Numbered from the stretch's first letter, positions 1-7,331 are shown. The stretch: 15,232 nt of DNA from Anaerolineae bacterium (GCA_028284565.1 JANQRM010000306.1:1-15232), one strand, 5' to 3'. The notes: generated by a model from the sequence alone, not told the origin. A program made the numbers and translations.

Positions 1-1
1 C

Positions 2-79
2 CCGTTTGAGGTACGTCGTATACATAAACTGGGGAACGACATCGGTATAAACTTGTGGGCTGAAGAAGTACGGCGTTAG
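2..79 (+). CDS. C-terminal end of an unidentified protein (5' end outside window)
   Basis: The second forward frame is open from the window edge for 25 codons and ends in TAG at 77-79; the other two forward frames are closed by stops at about positions 7 and 48. The tail reads PFEVRRIHKLGNDIGINLWA followed by EEVRR, a plausible soluble, charged protein end. It is followed by about 180 bases of AT-rich sequence with no gene, consistent with the end of a gene. I do not recognise the family. With only 25 residues, chance openness is possible. Confidence 0.4.
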   Translation, partial: PFEVRRIHKLGNDIGINLWAEEVRR

Positions 80-161
80 CATGAAATTTTCCCTGACACA
101 ACAATATTACGCTATATAACAGGAGTATAACACAATATTACAGATTGTAAAGTTAGGAATT

Positions 162-170
162 TGATATAAT
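162..170 (+). promoter_or_regulatory. Extended -10 promoter-like element
   Basis: TGATATAAT matches the extended -10 consensus (TG, one base, TATAAT) exactly. A weak -35 (TTGTAA, 145-150) lies only 14 bases upstream, but extended -10 promoters tolerate that. No forward gene follows: transcription would run about 90 bases into a hairpin at 246-263 at the end of the converging sugar transferase gene. It could drive a short RNA or be a chance match in AT-rich sequence. Confidence 0.3.
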
Positions 171-245
171 AGGGAATACAGGGGGTTAGGAAACACGAAA
201 AACAACCACCGCTTTCGAAGGCAGTATAATTTTAAACTTGATCAT

Positions 246-263
246 AGACTTGTAGTGAAGTCT
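246..263. terminator. Weak hairpin at the 3' end of the sugar transferase gene
   Basis: AGACTT and AAGTCT form perfect 6-base arms around a 6-base loop (GTAGTG); the hairpin overlaps the stop codon of the minus-strand sugar transferase. On the plus strand it is followed by a T-rich stretch (TAGTTCTTATTTT), on the minus strand by a mixed AT sequence. The stem is AT-rich and short, so it is at best a weak terminator. Confidence 0.3.
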
Positions 264-931
264 TAGTTCTTATTTTGGGTTCCTGTGAAGGCTTCGGCTG
301 TGGCATGCCCAGGCTGGCTAACACCATGCGGTCGGACAAGCTTTTTGACCGTCTTCAAAAGAATGGTTAAATCCAGCCAGACGGAGGCATGATCAACATA
401 ATGAATATCGAAGGCAAATTTCTGTTCCCAAGTGAGCATATTTCGCCCATTCACTTGTGCCAATCCAGTGACTCCTGGCTTCATTTCCAGACGACGTGCC
501 TGCTGTGGAGTATACAAATCGATGTAATCCATCAATAGAGGACGTGGACCAATCAGGCTCAGGTCACCGCGTAATACGTTCCATAATTGCGGCAATTCAT
601 CAATACTCCAACGACGCAAAAATTCTCCAAAACTCGTCAAGCGGTCCTCATCACTTAACAAATCACCGTCAGCATCATGAGTATTTGTCATCGTACGGAA
701 TTTCAAAATCTCAAAAGGTTGTCCTTGATAACCTGCACGAGTCTGTCGGAAAATTACAGGACTTCCCAATTTATACCGAATCAAGATAGCAACAACCAGC
801 AAAATAGGTGCAATTATGACCAAACCAAGGCAACTCGCAAAAATATCCATCATTCGCTTCAAAAGAGAATATAATGAACGTTGTTTAGTCATATTACGAA
901 AGACCTGTTGTCGAGATTTTATCAAAAGCAT
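263..931 (-). CDS. Bacterial sugar transferase (membrane phosphoglycosyl transferase, PglC/WcaJ-type)
   Basis: Predicted to transfer a sugar-1-phosphate from a UDP-sugar to undecaprenyl phosphate, the first membrane step in exopolysaccharide, O-antigen or glycoprotein glycan assembly. Seen directly: a single hydrophobic membrane helix (about residues 28-51) after a basic KR pair, the KFRTM motif (77-81), the catalytic Asp-Glu dyad in SIDELPQLWNVLRGD (109-123), LIGPRP (126-131) and KPGVTGLAQVNGRN (151-164). All are hallmarks of the short, monotopic form of the family. At 222 residues it is the catalytic core only, without the N-terminal multi-helix part of WcaJ. A second in-frame Met at residue 14 (start at 892) fits the usual family length better; neither start has a strong ribosome binding site. 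No other glycan gene is visible next to it. The sugar is unknown. Confidence 0.9.
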   Translation of the reverse strand: MLLIKSRQQVFRNMTKQRSLYSLLKRMMDIFASCLGLVIIAPILLVVAILIRYKLGSPVIFRQTRAGYQGQPFEILKFRTMTNTHDADGDLLSDEDRLTSFGEFLRRWSIDELPQLWNVLRGDLSLIGPRPLLMDYIDLYTPQQARRLEMKPGVTGLAQVNGRNMLTWEQKFAFDIHYVDHASVWLDLTILLKTVKKLVRPHGVSQPGHATAEAFTGTQNKN

Positions 932-1126
932 AAAGATGAACCTAGAGATGAGACATCGAAAATTTTTCTGACTGTATCAACTATACAATAGTAACAATGA
1001 AATAAACCTTAAGGATTACAATAAATAACAAGCCTATAAAGACACCTTAACAGAACAGAGATTAAGGTTTGAAACCTATAACTAAAATTACAATACGGAC
1101 TTATCGCTACTTTAAACTATTTAGTG

Positions 1127-1132
1127 TACAAT
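1127..1132 (+). promoter_or_regulatory. Candidate -10 box for the VOC gene
   Basis: TACAAT lies 53 bases upstream of the VOC start codon in an AT-rich stretch. No good -35 hexamer sits at the expected spacing. The surrounding bases (GTGTACAATGATA) resemble those around the candidate -10 of the FHA gene (GTGTATGATA). The ribosome binding site of the gene is strong (GAGGAGGG, 1175-1182). Confidence 0.35.
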
Positions 1133-1185
1133 GATACTGAACACTTGTTCCAAACATAGTTTCTAAAATTTCCTGAGGAGGGAAA

Positions 1186-1980
1186 ATGTATACTGTAACA
1201 AAATATCCACATGGAACTTTTTCTTGGGCAGATGTTGGCACCTATGACACTGAAAAAGGGAAAGCCTTCTATATGTCGCTCTTCGGTTGGAGCAAAGAGG
1301 AATGGCCGATGGGAGAAGGCATGACCTATACGATGTTCAAACTCGATGATGAGACGGTCGCAGCACTCAGCCCAATGCAACCCGGCGCAGCCGAACAGGG
1401 CATTCCCCCAGCATGGACAAACTACATCACAGTAGATGACGTGGATGCACTTGTAGACTCTATCAAAGACAATGGTGGCACTATTGTACATGGTCCAATG
1501 GATGTTTTTGACAACGGACGAATGTTGATATTACAAGACCCAACAGGCGCACATGTAGCACTATGGCAACCGAAGAGTCATATTGGTGCAAGCGTTGTCA
1601 ATAAACCCGGCGCAATGTTGTGGAATGAATTGGCAACCCGCGACCTCGAAACAGCCAAAGCCTTCTACAACAAAGTCTTCGGTTGGGAGTATGAAACCAA
1701 TGACGATGGCTATGTCTCTATCAAGAACAACGGGCGATACAATGGCGGAATGATGGCGATGGACGAAAGCTACGGCGAGATGCCACCTGTGTGGACAGTC
1801 TATTTTAACGTAGACGACTTGGATGCCTCTGTCAAAAAAGTTGAAGAACTTGGTGGCAAAGTCATGGTGAAAGCCGAAGCCCCCGGTGTCGGACCATTTG
1901 CTGTCATTAACGACCCAACAGGCGCAACACTGACGATTATGGAAGCCGAAAACGCCGAAACTTGGTTAGAACACAGCTAA
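1186..1980 (+). CDS. Two-domain VOC (glyoxalase/bleomycin-resistance fold) family protein
   Basis: The protein (264 residues) is a tandem duplication of the VOC fold: domain 1 about 10-128, domain 2 about 140-254. The duplication is visible in paired motifs: KGKAFYMSLFGW (24-35) and TAKAFYNKVFGW (156-167), VDDVDALVD and VDDLDASVK, and DPTGAHVALWQ and DPTGATLTIME near each domain end. This layout matches the CFP30B / 'hydroxylase' group of VOC proteins, whose members are often annotated as glyoxalase-like but have no settled substrate. No signal peptide, so cytoplasmic. An excellent ribosome binding site (AGGAGG, 1176-1181, 4 bases before ATG) fixes the start. It is a single-gene unit: divergent from the sugar transferase and closed by a strong terminator at 1989-2024. 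Family assignment is firm; activity is unknown. Confidence 0.88.
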   Translation: MYTVTKYPHGTFSWADVGTYDTEKGKAFYMSLFGWSKEEWPMGEGMTYTMFKLDDETVAALSPMQPGAAEQGIPPAWTNYITVDDVDALVDSIKDNGGTIVHGPMDVFDNGRMLILQDPTGAHVALWQPKSHIGASVVNKPGAMLWNELATRDLETAKAFYNKVFGWEYETNDDGYVSIKNNGRYNGGMMAMDESYGEMPPVWTVYFNVDDLDASVKKVEELGGKVMVKAEAPGVGPFAVINDPTGATLTIMEAENAETWLEHS

Positions 1981-1988
1981 CAATCAAA

Positions 1989-2024
1989 AACCCCGATTTA
2001 ATTAGGTCGGGGTTCTCTTTTTTC
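1989..2024. terminator. Bidirectional rho-independent terminator
   Basis: AACCCCGA (1989-1996) pairs perfectly with TCGGGGTT (2007-2014) around a 10-base loop. On the plus strand it is followed by CTCTTTTTT, ending the VOC gene. On the minus strand the A-run at 1986-1990 becomes a T-run, so the same hairpin can end the converging YceI gene. Confidence 0.9.
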
Positions 2025-2026
2025 CC

Positions 2027-2944
2027 TTATTCCTCTACGCGCAATGCCACAAAATCGATCTCCAATATGACTTCATCTCCAATATCAGCAACATTGGGCG
2101 GAGCATTAATTGTTAATCCGAAATCTTCATACAACACCACCGTACTCGCAAAGCCAAAAATGCGTGCCTCACTCTCCACAGTGACAGAAGCATCAAATGT
2201 GACCGATCGTGTGACATCGCGTATGGTCAAATCGCCAACTATCTGGAAGTCAATCATTCCCCCTACACCAACGGGGGTTTGTGACAAAGCAATAAGTTCC
2301 GTCGGGACAAAATTAATGAACTCAAACTCATCTTGCGCCGACTGTAAAATCTGACCCCGAATCGATTGGTCACGGAATTCAGTATCGGTTCTTAAAGTTC
2401 GTGCATTGATGGCAATCGTTCCAACCTGTGAAGCGGGTGGATCTTGGAAGTTGACAATGACATCCCCCGCGACTCGACGGGTTGTTCCCACGACAGTAGT
2501 TGGATTACCTGCCAATGTTTCGTCAATCAAAAAGCGGACTTCGGATTCATCTTCTGTGATTCGATACAAGGCGCGTTCTGGAATATCGGCTTCAGTGGGT
2601 TCGTCCGTAGGAGCCGGAGTTTCTTCCATTGAAGGATCGCTAGAACCGTCGCTTGTTATCATCACACCAGAGGCAATATCATTCAGCTGGCTAGACAGTG
2701 AATCCACTTGGGTCGATATATCATCAACTTTATCATTGAGTGATGCGATCTCTGTCCCAACTAATCCAAGGGCATTAGGCGTTGGTGTGGGTCCGTCAAG
2801 CGATAGGGTGGGGGCGACATCAGCAGTATCTCGGCTGGGCGTCGAATTCCCACCCGTTGCCCACAAAATGCCGAAGACACCCGCCGCAATGCCCACACCA
2901 AACCCAATGATCAGGAGTAAGATGATTCCGATATTCCGTTGCAT
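2027..2944 (-). CDS. Membrane-anchored YceI-domain protein
   Basis: A 305-residue protein in three parts. Residues 4-30 form one hydrophobic N-terminal helix (signal anchor, no lipobox Cys). Residues about 31-130 form a low-complexity Asp/Thr/Pro/Glu-rich linker, with a heptad-like helix at about 62-92 (LGTEIASLNDKVDDISTQVD and onward), probably a coiled coil. Residues about 133-305 are a YceI-like lipocalin-fold domain (SEVRFLIDETL, VAGDVIVNF, SQVGTIAINARTLRTDTEFRD, VTFDASVTVES, DFGLTINAPP). YceI proteins bind amphiphilic or isoprenoid-like ligands, usually as free secreted proteins of about 190 residues; here the domain is tethered outside the membrane. The start has an AGGA box (2950-2953) at good spacing. 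It stands alone, with a terminator in front (3017-3045, from the upstream gene) and behind. Confidence 0.85.
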   Translation of the reverse strand: MQRNIGIILLLIIGFGVGIAAGVFGILWATGGNSTPSRDTADVAPTLSLDGPTPTPNALGLVGTEIASLNDKVDDISTQVDSLSSQLNDIASGVMITSDGSSDPSMEETPAPTDEPTEADIPERALYRITEDESEVRFLIDETLAGNPTTVVGTTRRVAGDVIVNFQDPPASQVGTIAINARTLRTDTEFRDQSIRGQILQSAQDEFEFINFVPTELIALSQTPVGVGGMIDFQIVGDLTIRDVTRSVTFDASVTVESEARIFGFASTVVLYEDFGLTINAPPNVADIGDEVILEIDFVALRVEE

Positions 2945-2970
2945 AAGCGTCCTTTAGTCATTAAATTACA

Positions 2971-2976
2971 AGTATA
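2971..2976 (-). promoter_or_regulatory. Candidate -10 box for the YceI gene
   Basis: TATACT on the minus strand, 27 bases upstream of the YceI start codon and downstream of the neighbouring gene's terminator. The -35 region is weak, so the call rests on one hexamer and position. Confidence 0.35.
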
Positions 2977-3016
2977 AGAAGTTTAATCAACATAAGTTCA
3001 TTATTAAACAACAAAA

Positions 3017-3045
3017 GAGTCGTAGAGCAACTTGCCCCACGACTC
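3017..3045 (-). terminator. Rho-independent terminator of the ScyD/ScyE-like gene
   Basis: On the minus strand GAGTCGT (3045-3039) and ACGACTC (3023-3017) form perfect 7-base arms; the interior contains a further short self-complementary GCAAGTTGC. It is followed by TTTTGTTGTTTAAT. It lies 20 bases beyond the stop of the 3065-4054 gene. Confidence 0.8.
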
Positions 3046-3064
3046 ATTGCATGTTTATCTTATT

Positions 3065-4054
3065 CTAGCCACTAAAAGCAATGATTTGACCGTCTGGACC
3101 ACCCGTGGTGTTTGTGCTGACGTAGAGAGTTCCATCAGAACCTTGGGCAAGTCCATAAGGAGCAGTCAATCCTTCAAGAACCGGTGTAATCGTACCATCT
3201 TCACCGACCATGACGACCCGACCCGGACCGAAACCTTGATTGAAGACACCAAACTCCGTAGCATAAATTGTGCCATCATCGGTCACGAGTAAGCCGGTTA
3301 TAGCTGTCAATCCTTCATAGGTTTGGACAAGCTCACCGCCTGACCACCGTTCAATGCGCGAGCCAGCTTCTGGGAAGGGGAAGCCTGTCAAGAATCCAAC
3401 GTAAACATCACCATCTGGACCAATTTCGACACTGGTCGGCACTGGATTATCGGTAGCATGATCCCACGCGACGACGACTTCTACATCACCCATCGGAGCC
3501 CAGCTCATTAAGCAATTGCAACCCGCGTTTGCAATTAATACCGTTCCATCTTCTGTCACAGCGAAGTCTGTTGGATTAGACTCTCCATTCGGATTGCCAT
3601 CTGGGTCTTCTTCGAGTTCAAGTGTTAATAAATCGACAAAATGGAGGACACGTCCTGTCTCTTGATCAACTTCAACCAACGCTGAGGAGAAAGGAATTGA
3701 GTGATCGGTTGATTCTCCCAACAAAACCCAAATTGAATCATCTGTTGCTAAAACAGCACTCACACCACGAGTTCCACCTTCACCAAAACTGCCTAATCCA
3801 GTAATAACGGGGGTGATAGTCCCATCAGGTGAAATCATACTTATTCGTCCAGACATCCCATATGCGCCATCATTCGCATCAACCTGTGGACCAGCAATAC
3901 CTGCTTCAGCGACCCAAATATTGCCATCTGCATCCACGGACATATTGCGCGGATTGAGTAATCCATCGGCAACAACATCACCATCTTGCGCAATAGCAAT
4001 TGGCACAACCAAGGCGATTAAGAAGAGTAATAAAAACAACTTGCTTACATTCAT
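3065..4054 (-). CDS. Secreted ScyD/ScyE-like beta-propeller protein
   Basis: The mature protein is a set of repeated beta-propeller blades with NHL-like turns (VDADGNIWVAEAG, VTEDGTVLIANAG, IGPDGDVYVGFLTGFPFPEAG, VTDDGTIYATEFG, QGSDGTLYVSTN). The block PTSVEIGPDGDVYVGFLTGF is the diagnostic stretch of the ScyD/ScyE family. In cyanobacteria ScyD and ScyE belong to the scytonemin sunscreen gene cluster; in other phyla the family is widespread and of unknown role, and no other scytonemin gene is here. An N-terminal signal peptide (MNVSKLFLLLFLIALVV, cleavage near AIA-QDG, residue 22) indicates export. The start at 4054 is preferred over an in-frame ATG five codons upstream, because CAGGAG lies between the two at proper spacing to the inner ATG. 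Length is 329 residues. Confidence 0.82.
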   Translation of the reverse strand: MNVSKLFLLLFLIALVVPIAIAQDGDVVADGLLNPRNMSVDADGNIWVAEAGIAGPQVDANDGAYGMSGRISMISPDGTITPVITGLGSFGEGGTRGVSAVLATDDSIWVLLGESTDHSIPFSSALVEVDQETGRVLHFVDLLTLELEEDPDGNPNGESNPTDFAVTEDGTVLIANAGCNCLMSWAPMGDVEVVVAWDHATDNPVPTSVEIGPDGDVYVGFLTGFPFPEAGSRIERWSGGELVQTYEGLTAITGLLVTDDGTIYATEFGVFNQGFGPGRVVMVGEDGTITPVLEGLTAPYGLAQGSDGTLYVSTNTTGGPDGQIIAFSG

Positions 4055-4106
4055 CTCTAACTCCTGCATAAATTAACAAAACGGACTACCGTCCAATTTG
4101 ATACGA

Positions 4107-4112
4107 TGTCAA
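4107..4112 (-). promoter_or_regulatory. Candidate -35 box (TTGACA) for the ScyD/ScyE-like gene
   Basis: A perfect TTGACA on the minus strand, but the hexamer 17-18 bases downstream (GTAGTC or TAGTCC) is a poor -10. A small inverted repeat, GGAC TACC GTCC (4083-4094), overlaps that -10 position. The ten bases TTGACATCGT are identical to those at the TetR gene promoter (13815-13806). Confidence 0.35.
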
Positions 4113-4260
4113 AAAGTTATTTCGTAATCTTTAAGGAAACATGAGAGAGAGATGAGAAAGAGAATGTGGTGTTTGATTGAGAATAGTGTATTCATATTCT
4201 TAAAATTGTTAAAAATAAATAAAATCCAACTTTCTTAATTCTATTTTAAGTAATTGGGTG

Positions 4261-4266
4261 TATGAT
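4261..4266 (+). promoter_or_regulatory. Candidate -10 box for the FHA gene
   Basis: TATGAT, preceded by TG, lies 38 bases before the FHA start codon in AT-rich intergenic DNA (4055-4304 holds no gene). The ribosome binding site is GGAGG, about 7 bases before ATG. The -35 is not convincing. Confidence 0.4.
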
Positions 4267-4304
4267 AGCAATATAGGTAACAATTCGTAAGATGGAGGCT
4301 GGAT

Positions 4305-4832
4305 ATGGTTGCCAATACAGCGCACAAAATTGCAGGAAAAGATTGTCCAAATTGCCACACACTCAATCAGGTGGGTATCTTATTCTGCGAGTTCTGTGCG
4401 AAACCTTTGGAAGATCAGACACAGACAAAACCCACACGCCCGCCCGCTCTGGATCAAATGATCCAATCCCAACTGGATGGTAAGGAAGAACTTCAAGCCG
4501 AAAAAGCACTGGTTCTTCACGTTATCCAAAACAACACCACCTTAATTGTTCAACCGCAAGAGCGTGCGATTATTGGTCGAAAAGCCTACACTGGTCGGAC
4601 ACCTCACAATATCGATGTTGACCTTGGTCCTTTCGATGGCTTTGGTAAAGGTGTGTCTCAAATTCATGCGGTAATCAAGCGTGAAGGTGAGTCGGTCTTT
4701 CTAGTTGATATGGGTAGCAAGAACGGAACCATGATTAATGGTGCAGAGTTGACTCCGCACAAGCCACATCAGATTCGACATGGTGAAATCGCCTACTTCG
4801 GAACAATGCCTGTTCGCTTTACCTTTACCTAA
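4305..4832 (+). CDS. Zinc-ribbon and FHA domain protein
   Basis: A 175-residue cytoplasmic protein. Residues 14-31 carry a four-cysteine zinc ribbon (C14-x2-C17 and C28-x2-C31, each in a CPNC/CEFC knuckle), followed by a polar linker (32-66). Residues about 68-175 are a forkhead-associated domain with the phosphothreonine-binding signature intact: GR at 91-92, VSQIH at 117-121 (Ser118, His121), D135-x-GSKNGT (137-142) and NG (145-146). FHA domains bind phosphothreonine on partner proteins, usually products of Ser/Thr kinases. Zinc-ribbon/FHA proteins of this kind are common in Chloroflexota and Actinomycetota as signalling adaptors. No kinase, phosphatase or secretion gene is adjacent, so the partner is unknown. 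It forms a single-gene unit ended by the hairpin at 4857-4886. Confidence 0.9.
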   Translation: MVANTAHKIAGKDCPNCHTLNQVGILFCEFCAKPLEDQTQTKPTRPPALDQMIQSQLDGKEELQAEKALVLHVIQNNTTLIVQPQERAIIGRKAYTGRTPHNIDVDLGPFDGFGKGVSQIHAVIKREGESVFLVDMGSKNGTMINGAELTPHKPHQIRHGEIAYFGTMPVRFTFT

Positions 4833-4856
4833 CCTTTTCCTTCATCTTACTATGCT

Positions 4857-4886
4857 AACGGCGGAGTCCTTCAACCGTCGTTTTTG
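4857..4886 (+). terminator. Rho-independent terminator of the FHA gene
   Basis: AACGGCGG (4857-4864) pairs with CCGTCGTT (4875-4882) with one G-U pair, around a 10-base loop, and runs into TTTTT on the plus strand. It lies between the converging FHA and livF genes. Confidence 0.8.
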
Positions 4887-4916
4887 ATTCCTATTAATCC
4901 GAACTAAGCACATAGC

Positions 4917-5735
4917 CTATGAGAGCCAGCGTTTACGGCGTTTATAGTGCTTGACATCTCGATAACTTTTGCGCTGACCGACATCGGTTAAGCCGAGGTA
5001 AAATTCGCGGACATCAGCATTGTCTTTGAGGTCAGCCGGTGTCCCATCAAGGACAACCCGACCACTTTCCATAATATAAGCATAATCAGCAATGCTCAGG
5101 GCGAGGTTGGCATTTTGCTCGACGAGAAAGATGGTTGTTCCTTGTTCACTGTTGATGCGTTGGATGATTTCAAATATCTCTTGGACAAGGAGGGGAGCTA
5201 ATCCCAATGAAGGTTCGTCCATGAGGATAAGACGGGGTTCGGCCATGAGTGCGCGACCAATCGCTAGCATCTGTTGTTCACCGCCAGAAAGGAAACCAGA
5301 GACCTGCCGCCGACGCTCTTTAAGTTGTGGGAAGTAGGTGTATACGAGGTCGGTCTTTTCCCGAATGATGTTGTTATCAGCAATGGTATACCCTCCAGCA
5401 CGGAGATTTTCTTCGACGGTGAGATGCTCGAAGACGCGCCGACCTTCCATCACTTGAAAGATGCCCATGCGGACGATTTTGTCGGCATCGGTGAGATGAA
5501 TCTCTTGTCCATCAAAGACAATTGTGCCGTCAGTGACTTCGCCATCTTCAGGCTTGAGTAAGCCGGATATGGCTTTGAGGGTGGTGGATTTACCTGCACC
5601 ATTTGCCCCTAGTAGAGCCACGATTGTGCCTTGTTCGACAGCCATAGATAACCCTTTGAGGACGAGGATGACATCGTTATAAATGACTTCGATGTTGTTG
5701 AGGTTGAGGAGGGCAGTGTTGTTGGGAATGTCCAT
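4917..5735 (-). CDS. livF: Branched-chain amino acid-type ABC transporter ATPase (LivF family)
   Basis: One of the two ATPases of a HAAT/Liv importer, docking on the LivHM membrane pair at the cytoplasmic face. Seen: Walker A GANGAGKST (43-51), Q-loop Q94, signature LSGGEQQ (149-155), Walker B LILMDE (169-174), the LivF-type SLGLAP D-loop and VEQN in the switch region (LivG normally has VEHD). The tail after about residue 247, rich in basic residues (RKSYRDVKHYKRRKRWLS), is longer than in E. coli LivF; I associate this tail with Liv systems encoded next to AMP-dependent synthetases. It is the last gene of the minus-strand series, 65 bases after livK, and that gap is filled by a 32-base palindrome. 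No Shine-Dalgarno sequence is visible before ATG at 5735; the next Met is inside the domain, so this start is kept. The symbol reflects family, not proven amino-acid specificity. Confidence 0.93.
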   Translation of the reverse strand: MDIPNNTALLNLNNIEVIYNDVILVLKGLSMAVEQGTIVALLGANGAGKSTTLKAISGLLKPEDGEVTDGTIVFDGQEIHLTDADKIVRMGIFQVMEGRRVFEHLTVEENLRAGGYTIADNNIIREKTDLVYTYFPQLKERRRQVSGFLSGGEQQMLAIGRALMAEPRLILMDEPSLGLAPLLVQEIFEIIQRINSEQGTTIFLVEQNANLALSIADYAYIMESGRVVLDGTPADLKDNADVREFYLGLTDVGQRKSYRDVKHYKRRKRWLS

Positions 5736-5745
5736 ATCATCACAC

Positions 5746-5777
5746 TTGTAAGGGCGTACAGCTGTATGCCCTTACAA
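5746..5777. repeat. 32-base near-perfect palindrome in the livK-livF gap
   Basis: TTGTAAGGGCGTACAG (5746-5761) is followed without a loop by CTGTATGCCCTTACAA (5762-5777). The arms are complementary except for one position that can form a G-U pair in RNA. It ends 10 bases before the livF start. There is no T-run, so it looks like a REP-type or mobile palindromic element, or an RNA-stabilising stem between livK and livF, rather than a terminator. Confidence 0.85.
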
Positions 5778-5800
5778 ACCGTATTTTGAGGAGAAAATAT

Positions 5801-7006
5801 CTACCCATCCATCTCTTGGGCGCGGAGGTCGATGAGATCGCTGGCTTCGACCCATGTACCATCTTCCACACGATAGACACGGGAGGCACGGGTAGAACGA
5901 TGGTCTTCTTCAGTGAAGGTGACAGGTGCAAGTAGACCGCCTGTATCATAATCTTCGAGTGTTTCGAGGCTGGCTTTGATATTGGGTCCGGTTAAGTCCA
6001 TGCTATTGTCGAGCGTGAGCTGAATCGCGTGTACCATGACATCCATCGCCGCCCAGCCTTGAGTAAAGTGGAGGGAGGCTTCTTCGAGTGCGTCTTGTCC
6101 ACCGAGATATTCACGGGGTTGCTCTTGACCTTCGACATCGACGGTGGTGGGGGTGAAGGGAATCACGCCAAGAACGCCTTCGGAGGCATCCGCCGCGAGT
6201 TGCACGAGGAGTTCATCTGCACACCAGTTGAGACAACCGAATTCGATGAAATCCATTGAGCCGAAGAAATCAACCGAATTTTGAGCGAGTAGGGCGGCAG
6301 GGCTAGAGACATTTTGCACAACGATGTGGGTCACACCAAAGTCGTCGGCTTGTTGCAATTCTGCCGTGTAATCGGTTGCGCCACCGGGCATCGGGATTGA
6401 CATAAAGCCACCAATACCGAGTGCGCTGGCTTCATCTTCACCATCGGGTACGGGGTCGGTTCCGAAGGGGCTATCATGATGGAAGACGACGACGTTCATA
6501 TCCGCCAATGCATTGCCTTCTGCTTCCCATTCGCTCGCCATATGTTGTACCATGATGCGGAGTTGGTCACCATAGGATGTGGCTATCAAGAAGTTGTAAG
6601 GTGCTTCGCCTTGTGGGTCATTGAGGCTACCGGAGTAGGAGGCGGAGATAAAGGGAATCTCATCTTCTGCGATGCGCCCGACGAGTGCGAGTGTGTCACC
6701 TGTTCCCCAACCCATGAAGACTACCACGCCTTCATCGACAAATTGTGTGTAGAGATTCTCGGCAGTATCGACACTATAGGCATAATCTTGTGAAACAAGT
6801 TCTATGGGACGACCATTGATTCCGCCATTGCTATTGAGCCAATCGACATAGGCAATCACGCCTTCTGCATAGGGATTGCCGACATCGCTGGTTGCACCAC
6901 TGAGGTCAAAAATTGCGCCGACTTTGATGGATTCGCCGTCTTGTGCGGTGACTATGCCCATCATTGCGATAACCATAACTAAAAGTATAAATAGTAATTT
7001 TTTCAT
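5801..7006 (-). CDS. livK: ABC transporter substrate-binding protein (LivK / type I periplasmic-binding fold)
   Basis: Extracytoplasmic ligand-binding subunit of the Liv-type importer. A classic signal peptide covers residues 1-21 (MKKLLFILLVMVIAMMGIVTA, then QDG); there is no lipobox Cys. The mature start IKVGAIFDLSGATSDVGNPYAEGVIAYVDW, then the GGINGRPIELVSQDYAY block, is typical of the branched-chain amino-acid receptor family; FTQGWAAMDVMVHAI and the conserved C-terminal lobe follow. Length of 401 residues is usual. The ligand is not predictable: related proteins bind amino acids, amides, urea or aromatic and aliphatic acids, and the nearby acyl-CoA synthetase favours a carboxylic acid. 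The start is fixed by AAAGGAG 7 bases before ATG. It is separated from the rest of the liv genes by 683 bases and two unrelated genes, so it probably has its own promoter; a 19-base near-palindrome at 7046-7064 may be its operator. Confidence 0.92.
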   Translation of the reverse strand: MKKLLFILLVMVIAMMGIVTAQDGESIKVGAIFDLSGATSDVGNPYAEGVIAYVDWLNSNGGINGRPIELVSQDYAYSVDTAENLYTQFVDEGVVVFMGWGTGDTLALVGRIAEDEIPFISASYSGSLNDPQGEAPYNFLIATSYGDQLRIMVQHMASEWEAEGNALADMNVVVFHHDSPFGTDPVPDGEDEASALGIGGFMSIPMPGGATDYTAELQQADDFGVTHIVVQNVSSPAALLAQNSVDFFGSMDFIEFGCLNWCADELLVQLAADASEGVLGVIPFTPTTVDVEGQEQPREYLGGQDALEEASLHFTQGWAAMDVMVHAIQLTLDNSMDLTGPNIKASLETLEDYDTGGLLAPVTFTEEDHRSTRASRVYRVEDGTWVEASDLIDLRAQEMDG

Positions 7007-7045
7007 GAAGAAACTCCTTTGAATTTGTATTACTTTTATCGAACG

Positions 7046-7064
7046 AGAGGTAACGTTTACCCCT
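7046..7064. promoter_or_regulatory. Operator-like near-palindrome upstream of livK
   Basis: AGAGGTAA (7046-7053) and TTACCCCT (7057-7064) are complementary at 7 of 8 positions around CGT. It lies 40 bases upstream of the livK start codon, where a repressor or activator site would be expected. No matching -10/-35 pair could be assigned with confidence. Confidence 0.4.
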
Positions 7065-7304
7065 TATCACTACTGTAACAAATTTGGCTGAATTTTGCCT
7101 GAAATAGATGACAGAATTCAGAGGACAGACATACAGATATTTAGCTTTCAGCATCTCAGCTATCAAGCTTTTTGGCGGTGGTAACTTTCTACCATGAGCA
7201 ACGACGCGAGAAACTGTGACGAATTTCCCAGCCACAAATTGGTTTGTCATTCGTTTGTGTTTTATTGGTCGCCAATTTACCGCCGGCGGTTTGTCTATTA
7301 TTTT

Positions 7305-7331
7305 CGGCGGTTGGCAAGGGCATTCCCGCCG
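7305..7331. repeat. Stem-loop repeat, copy A
   Basis: The stem is GGCGG (7306-7310) with CCGCC (7326-7330), and the interior is TTGGCAAGGGCATTC. It is related to copy B at 7421-7446. Its left arm also pairs with the GCCAA and CCGCCG blocks at 7271-7285. Confidence 0.55.

Noticed and set aside
3065..4054. Scytonemin biosynthesis locus
   Set aside because: Only a ScyD/ScyE-like propeller is present; none of the scytonemin core genes is nearby, and the family is widespread outside cyanobacteria.
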